The translations under genes were made by a program, and so were the position numbers. From positions 1 through 7,913 of the forward strand of contig JAHFFL010000046.1 in NCBI GenBank assembly GCA_023247955.1: a DNA stretch of 7,913 nt, written 5' to 3'. Source of the DNA: Candidatus Omnitrophota bacterium (GTDB lineage Bacteria > Omnitrophota > Gorgyraeia > 2-02-FULL-51-18). A model generated the notes under the pieces. It made no database searches, was not told where the DNA came from, and worked only from the letters and a program-made list of their open reading frames with translations. Shown here in pieces: positions 4,853 to 7,913 of the stretch. The first letter of the stretch is position 1. Every line of letters starts with the position of its first letter.

Positions 4853-6091
4853 TTGAATAAGTTTTCTTATCGAATGCCGGCAGAGTGGGAAACGCATGAA
4901 TCCACGTGGCTTGTCTGGCCCAAGAATCAAGCCACCTGGCCCGGCAGGCTTCTAAAGGAGGTCGAATCGGTTTACATCGAAATGATGGCGGCGCTCCTTT
5001 CATGCGAAAAAGTAAAGCTCCTTGTCCCGGATAAACCTGCCGCTGAAACTGTTTTAAAAAAGCTGGCCGTCAAAAAGGCCGATACTTCCAAGCTCATTTT
5101 TTACAAGGTCAACACCGTGGATACCTGGATACGGGATTATGGGCCGATTTTTGTTAAGAGTGTCATTGCGAGGAGCGAAGCGACGAAGTCCTTCGGCAAG
5201 CTCAGGATGGTGAGCGAAGTCGAATCACAATCTTTGCGCAGAGATTGCTTCGCTTCGCTCGCAATGACATCTGAGAGTAAGGCGTTTACGAAGTGGGAAT
5301 TCAATGCGTGGGGAGGCAAATACAAAGACCTCGCGCGCGATAACGGCGTCGTCGATCGGATTCCCGAGCTTAAAAAGTATCGGCGGTGGGACACCGGCAT
5401 GGTGCTGGAGGGCGGATCCATTGAGGTGAACGGACGTGGGACCTGTCTTACGACCGAGCAGTGTTTGCTCAGTCCGCGCCGTAACCCTAAACTCTCGCGT
5501 CGCGACATCGAGCACCGGCTCGGAAAGTATTTGGGGATAAAAAAAGTGATTTGGCTGAGCGAGGGCATTGAAGGGGACGACACCGACGGGCATGTGGACG
5601 ATATCGCGCGTTTTGTAAATCCGAATACCGTCATCGCCGCGGCGGAAGAGAATCCCTCTGACCCGAATCAACTGATCTTAAAAAGGAATCTTGAGATTTT
5701 GCGTTCAGAGCGAGATGCCGGCGGAAGGCGTCTACGGGTCATCGAGCTTCCAATGCCGGGCAGGGTGTTTATTCCTGCGTCATTGCGAGGAGCGACAGCG
5801 ACGAAGTCCTTCGGCAAGCTCAGGATGGTGAGCGAAGTCGAATCACAATCTTTGCGCAGAGATTGCTTCGCTGACGCTCGCAATGACACTCGATTACCCG
5901 CAAGCTATGCCAATTTTTATATTGCCAACGGGCTTGTGCTCGTCCCGGTGTACAGCCGTTCGAATGACCGGCAGGCCATAAAGATTATCCGCAAGGCCTT
6001 TCCCGACCGCCGGGTGCTTCCAATCGAGTGCACAGCGCTGGTTTTTGGCCTGGGATCCATCCACTGCATTACCCAACAAGAGCCTCGCTAA
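4853..6091 (+). CDS. aguA: Agmatine deiminase carrying two in-frame palindromic insertions
   Basis: This enzyme hydrolyses agmatine to N-carbamoylputrescine and ammonia (PAD/ADI superfamily) and supplies the substrate of the adjacent aguB product. Family blocks appear in order: RMPAEWETHESTWLVWP, VNTVDTWIRDYGPIFV, KWEFNAWGGKY, GMVLEGGSIEVNGRGT, DDTDGHVDDIARFV (H247) and the C-terminal SIHCITQQEPR with the nucleophile C405. The protein has 412 residues where about 340-370 is usual. The excess is two foreign peptides, about residues 104-139 and 309-345, encoded by palindromic repeats; without them the protein is of normal size. Both lie between conserved blocks where family members vary in length, so activity is plausibly kept. 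The usual GGG before the catalytic IHC reads GLG here. The TTG start at 4853 lacks a clear Shine-Dalgarno sequence and is probably coupled to aguB two bases upstream. ATG 4874 is a possible alternative but would cut the conserved RMPAEWE block. Confidence 0.9.
   Translation: MNKFSYRMPAEWETHESTWLVWPKNQATWPGRLLKEVESVYIEMMAALLSCEKVKLLVPDKPAAETVLKKLAVKKADTSKLIFYKVNTVDTWIRDYGPIFVKSVIARSEATKSFGKLRMVSEVESQSLRRDCFASLAMTSESKAFTKWEFNAWGGKYKDLARDNGVVDRIPELKKYRRWDTGMVLEGGSIEVNGRGTCLTTEQCLLSPRRNPKLSRRDIEHRLGKYLGIKKVIWLSEGIEGDDTDGHVDDIARFVNPNTVIAAAEENPSDPNQLILKRNLEILRSERDAGGRRLRVIELPMPGRVFIPASLRGATATKSFGKLRMVSEVESQSLRRDCFADARNDTRLPASYANFYIANGLVLVPVYSRSNDRQAIKIIRKAFPDRRVLPIECTALVFGLGSIHCITQQEPR
5162..5268. 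mobile_element. Palindromic repeat element inside aguA, copy 1 (107 bp)
   Basis: The ends are GTCATTGCGAG (5162-5172) and its exact complement CTCGCAATGAC (5258-5268); one more flanking T/A pair extends the match to 5161-5269. The inner arms continue to pair (CGAAGCG 5176-5182 with CGCTTCG 5251-5257). Leaving out the nested repeat at 5189-5227, the arms match over about 30 bases with two 3-base offsets. Read in the aguA frame it encodes about 36 residues (VIARSEATKS... to ...DCFASLAMT). I recall this repeat type, with peptides such as FASLAMT, as common in draft genomes of several phyla; a database search would be needed to name the family. Confidence 0.88.
5189..5227. repeat. 39-bp secondary repeat nested in element copy 1
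   Basis: These 39 bases (starting TCCTTCGGCAAGCTCAGG, ending GAAGTCGAATCA) interrupt the left arm of the outer palindrome between CGAAG and CAATCT. Removing them restores CGAAGCAATCT, the exact complement of AGATTGCTTCG in the right arm. The insert is itself a weak imperfect hairpin (TTCGGC...GCTCA with TGAGC...GTCGAA). At 13 codons it keeps frame. Confidence 0.75.
5779..5887. mobile_element. Palindromic repeat element inside aguA, copy 2 (109 bp)
   Basis: Same element and same orientation as the copy about 617 bases upstream. The ends are GTCATTGCGAG (5779-5789) and CTCGCAATGAC (5877-5887). Compared with copy 1 it has an extra C at 5796, an extra G at 5873 and a substitution (A 5874 for T), roughly 97% identity. 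C5796 pairs with G5873 in the hairpin. It encodes residues about 309-345. Its central peptide (ATKSFGKLRMVSEVES... to ...RRDCFA) is identical to copy 1, but the two edges are read in other frames. Confidence 0.88.
5807..5845. repeat. 39-bp secondary repeat nested in element copy 2
   Basis: Identical base for base to the nested segment of copy 1 and located at the same split point (CGAAG before, CAATCT after). The composite therefore existed before the element was duplicated. Confidence 0.75.
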
Positions 6092-6124
6092 GGGTAGCGC
6101 AGGCTTAAGCCTGCGCTACCCTTA
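6089..6124. terminator. 36-bp perfect palindrome at the aguA stop codon
   Basis: Bases 6089-6106 are exactly complementary to 6107-6124, centred on CTTAAG. Drawn as a hairpin it has a 16-bp stem (TAAGGGTAGCGCAGGC with its complement) and a TTAA loop. The TAA stop of aguA is its first three bases. It is followed by ATTTATTTG, a mediocre U-tract, so it probably ends the agu operon. Its form (GTAGCGCAGGC... palindrome) also resembles dispersed REP-like sequences, and it may be both. Confidence 0.75.
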
Positions 6125-6320
6125 TTTATTTGAAAAAATTAGTAAATATTGTTAATAAATTGTAACTATTTTTAGCAAGAAATTTTCGCTCTTTTCTTGA
6201 AGATTCCCTTCCCAGAATGTACACTTTACGCACTATATAAACCCTTGGAAATACAACCAATTAACCCCTATTAAAAATGTTTCATTAACCGGTATTTAAA
6301 GAGACACTCTAAAGAGAGAA
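6125..6320 (+). promoter_or_regulatory. AT-rich promoter and leader of the exported protein gene
   Basis: The 196 bases are much richer in A+T than the surroundings. The best promoter is TTGAAG (6197-6202), a 17-base spacer, then TACACT (6220-6225), each box matching consensus at four of six positions. A TATATAA at 6234-6240 is an alternative -10 without a partner. The implied leader of nearly 90 bases holds two similar segments, ATTAACCCCTATT (6260-6272) and ATTAACCGGTATT (6284-6296), exactly 24 bases apart. The ribosome-binding site is only a purine-rich AAAGAGAG (6311-6318). Confidence 0.4.
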
Positions 6321-7913
6321 ATGACTAAAAAATTTCATCTTTTTATACGGGTGGTCGCGTTTTTTTTGTCGGCCACTCTCCTTCTCCAGGACCTCTCTTA
6401 CGCGGCGCCCCTGGAAACGGCTTTGTTCGCAAGCCCTCTTGCCAAAAATCCCGCGCTTATCCAATTTTCTCCGTCGATTGCCAGCACGCGCGAATGGCAT
6501 AAAGGTCCTCGCGAACGTCTTATCATCCATATCCAGGACGCGCACACGAATTTCAGCGCGCAGCAAAACCTCGCCGGGATTTTGGGGGAGCTCGTCCGTC
6601 GCTATCGCGTGAATACGCTCTTTGTGGAGGGCGGCAGCCGCAATGAGTCACTCGCTTTCTTAAGACCGCATGCCGCGAAGGACACGCGCGAGCGAGTCGC
6701 GAAGAAATACCTTCTCCGCGGCCAGATGAACGGCGCCGAATATTTCAGTCTCGCGTCGGATGAACGCCTAGTCATCGAAGGGGTCGAGGATCCGGCGCTT
6801 TATGAGAAAAATTTAAAAACCTATGCCGCTATCGCCGGCAAAAGGGAAAAAGTTCTCGCGTATCTGGACGAGATAGAAAAAAGAACCCAGATTCTCAAGC
6901 GCCGGCTCTATCCCGACGCGCTGCTCGCGCTCGACGATTTCTTGCGCGAATTTAAGGCGGGGCACAGGGATTTTACGGAGTACTATGGCCGGCTTGAGGA
7001 AGCCGCCGCCCGCGCCCATGTCAGTCTTTTGGGTTTTCCCAATTTTCTGTCGCTTCAGGAGCTCAAGTCCAAAGAATCCACGATTGATTTCGCACTCGCG
7101 AGCGGCGAACAGGATCGTCTGCTTCATCTGCTCGCCGATGCCGGTGCCTCCGACGTTGAGGAAATCCAGGATCTCGCCCAGCGCGCTGACAAACTCAAGA
7201 ACCAGTCCTGCAGCGCTTACGGTTTTTATGAGGCGCTGTTTGAGAAGGCCCAGTCGAAAAACTTAAATCTCTCCGAGTTCCCCAACCTTCTGCGCTACGC
7301 GGAGTATCTGAAGATTTATTCCGGTGTGCGGGCCGAAGACCTGCTCAAAGAAACGGATCTGCTGACCGAAATGATTTATTCTTCGACCCTCACCGACCCG
7401 GACGCGATTTACCTGGAAGAGATCGCCGGCCACGTGGAAAACTTAAAGGCCCTTTTTTCGCTTCAGATCTCAAGCGCCAATTTTGAGAAATACACGGCCC
7501 GCCTCGGTGATGTCCGCTTTAAAACCGTAGTTGCTCTCGCGTTTTTGAACAACCAGCTTATGAAGTACGGGAACTGGACGGAGGTCATCCACTATCTGCC
7601 GCTCGTGAACGACAGCGCCGAAGAAATCGAAGATTTTTACCGGACCACGCGGCAAAGAGACGAGGCCTTTGTCGAAAAGACCTTGAGAAAAATGGATGAG
7701 AAAAATTTGTCCGCCGCCGCGCTGCTCACCGGCGGCTATCACACCGCCCATCTCAAAGAACTCCTGAAAAAAGAAGGCGTCTCCTACGTCGTCGTCACGC
7801 CGAATGTCACGCACGAGACCAATCTCAGACGCTACGAAAAGATTCTTCTCGGGCGCCTGAAAGACGAATCCCCGGCAGCGGCCCCGAAAAAAACCGCTGC
7901 CACCGAAATGGCG
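6321..7913 (+). CDS. Large exported protein with TIKI/TraB/ChaN-like motifs (3' end missing)
   Basis: An open frame from ATG 6321 runs 531 codons to the window end without a stop. Residues 1-28 form a signal peptide (MTKKFHLFIR, then VVAFFLSATLLL, cleavage after SYA), so the product is exported. Residues 67-105 read RLIIHIQDAHTNFSAQQNL...LFVEGG: a strand, a His motif and a Glu at the end of the next strand. Near the C-terminal side, LLTGGYHTAHLKELLKKEG (from L468) gives a GxxH motif followed by SYVVVTPNV. A first xxxH motif, a Glu after a beta strand and a later GxxH are the layout described for the TIKI/TraB/ChaN/EreA superfamily of metal-dependent hydrolases and haem-binding proteins; here the first motif is QDAH instead of GxxH. 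The middle (about 150-460) is helical and unrecognised. After about residue 515 it becomes Ala/Pro/Lys-rich, like a linker to a further domain. The superfamily placement is my inference. Confidence 0.7.
   Translation, partial: MTKKFHLFIRVVAFFLSATLLLQDLSYAAPLETALFASPLAKNPALIQFSPSIASTREWHKGPRERLIIHIQDAHTNFSAQQNLAGILGELVRRYRVNTLFVEGGSRNESLAFLRPHAAKDTRERVAKKYLLRGQMNGAEYFSLASDERLVIEGVEDPALYEKNLKTYAAIAGKREKVLAYLDEIEKRTQILKRRLYPDALLALDDFLREFKAGHRDFTEYYGRLEEAAARAHVSLLGFPNFLSLQELKSKESTIDFALASGEQDRLLHLLADAGASDVEEIQDLAQRADKLKNQSCSAYGFYEALFEKAQSKNLNLSEFPNLLRYAEYLKIYSGVRAEDLLKETDLLTEMIYSSTLTDPDAIYLEEIAGHVENLKALFSLQISSANFEKYTARLGDVRFKTVVALAFLNNQLMKYGNWTEVIHYLPLVNDSAEEIEDFYRTTRQRDEAFVEKTLRKMDEKNLSAAALLTGGYHTAHLKELLKKEGVSYVVVTPNVTHETNLRRYEKILLGRLKDESPAAAPKKTAATEMA

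Noticed and set aside
5137..5671. Minus-strand ORFs across the middle of aguA
   Set aside because: They are open mainly because the palindromic element lacks stops on both strands. The rest mirrors aguA codons, and no family motif is visible.
5162..5887. Two repeat copies as a CRISPR or tandem-repeat array
   Set aside because: There are only two copies, about 510 bases of conserved enzyme-coding sequence between them, and each copy is a composite palindrome. This does not fit a CRISPR repeat-spacer pattern.
4853..6091. aguA as a pseudogene because of the insertions
   Set aside because: The frame is intact from start to stop, both insertions are in frame, and the motifs containing H247 and C405 are present in order.
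6813..7814. Minus-strand ORFs opposite the exported protein gene (6813-7127, 7470-7814)
   Set aside because: The plus strand holds an uninterrupted 531-codon frame with signal peptide and motifs. The minus ORFs show no start signals or motifs and are compositional shadows.

Overview
The window reads as chromosomal DNA of a Gram-negative bacterium, most plausibly from the PVC/Omnitrophota neighbourhood. That placement is an inference. It rests on a stand-alone bacterial SWIB-domain protein, exported YceI-type and TIKI/TraB-like proteins, and dispersed palindromic repeats of the ATTGCGAGGAGCG type that I remember from many uncultivated-lineage genomes. Gene density is high, coupling is tight, and there are no rRNA or tRNA genes, transposases or CRISPR arrays.

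Layout. (1) Positions 1-1863, plus strand: the tail of a short-chain dehydrogenase (SDR), an unrecognised helical protein, a DUF2203 protein and a secreted YceI-like lipid-binding protein. They are closely packed and end at a strong hairpin that terminates transcription in both directions. (2) 1873-2127, minus strand: a small SWIB-domain protein convergent on that hairpin. (3) 2252-3370, plus strand: hemW (radical SAM, haem chaperone-like), whose ATG lies only six bases after a TATAAT box, suggesting a leaderless mRNA. (4) 3371-3642: a structured intergenic region with a perfect 18-bp inverted repeat enclosing about 98 bases. (5) 3643-6091, plus strand: an operon of a three-repeat TPR protein, N-carbamoylputrescine amidase (aguB) and agmatine deiminase (aguA). 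The two enzymes convert agmatine to putrescine. (6) 6089-6320: a 36-bp perfect palindrome that begins on the aguA stop codon, then an AT-rich promoter region. (7) 6321 to the window end: a large exported protein, incomplete at its 3' end, with TIKI/TraB/ChaN-like motifs.

The most striking feature is inside aguA. Two nearly identical palindromic elements (107 and 109 bp) are inserted in frame, each adding about 36 residues at a position that looks like a surface loop. The catalytic motifs and the rest of the enzyme are uninterrupted. Each element is composite: a 39-bp secondary repeat splits one arm of the outer palindrome at exactly the same point in both copies. The copies differ by two single-base insertions and one substitution. 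The two inserted bases pair with each other in the hairpin, and together they keep the reading frame open. This resembles the Rickettsia palindromic elements found within coding genes, but in a different lineage and with a different, nested sequence.
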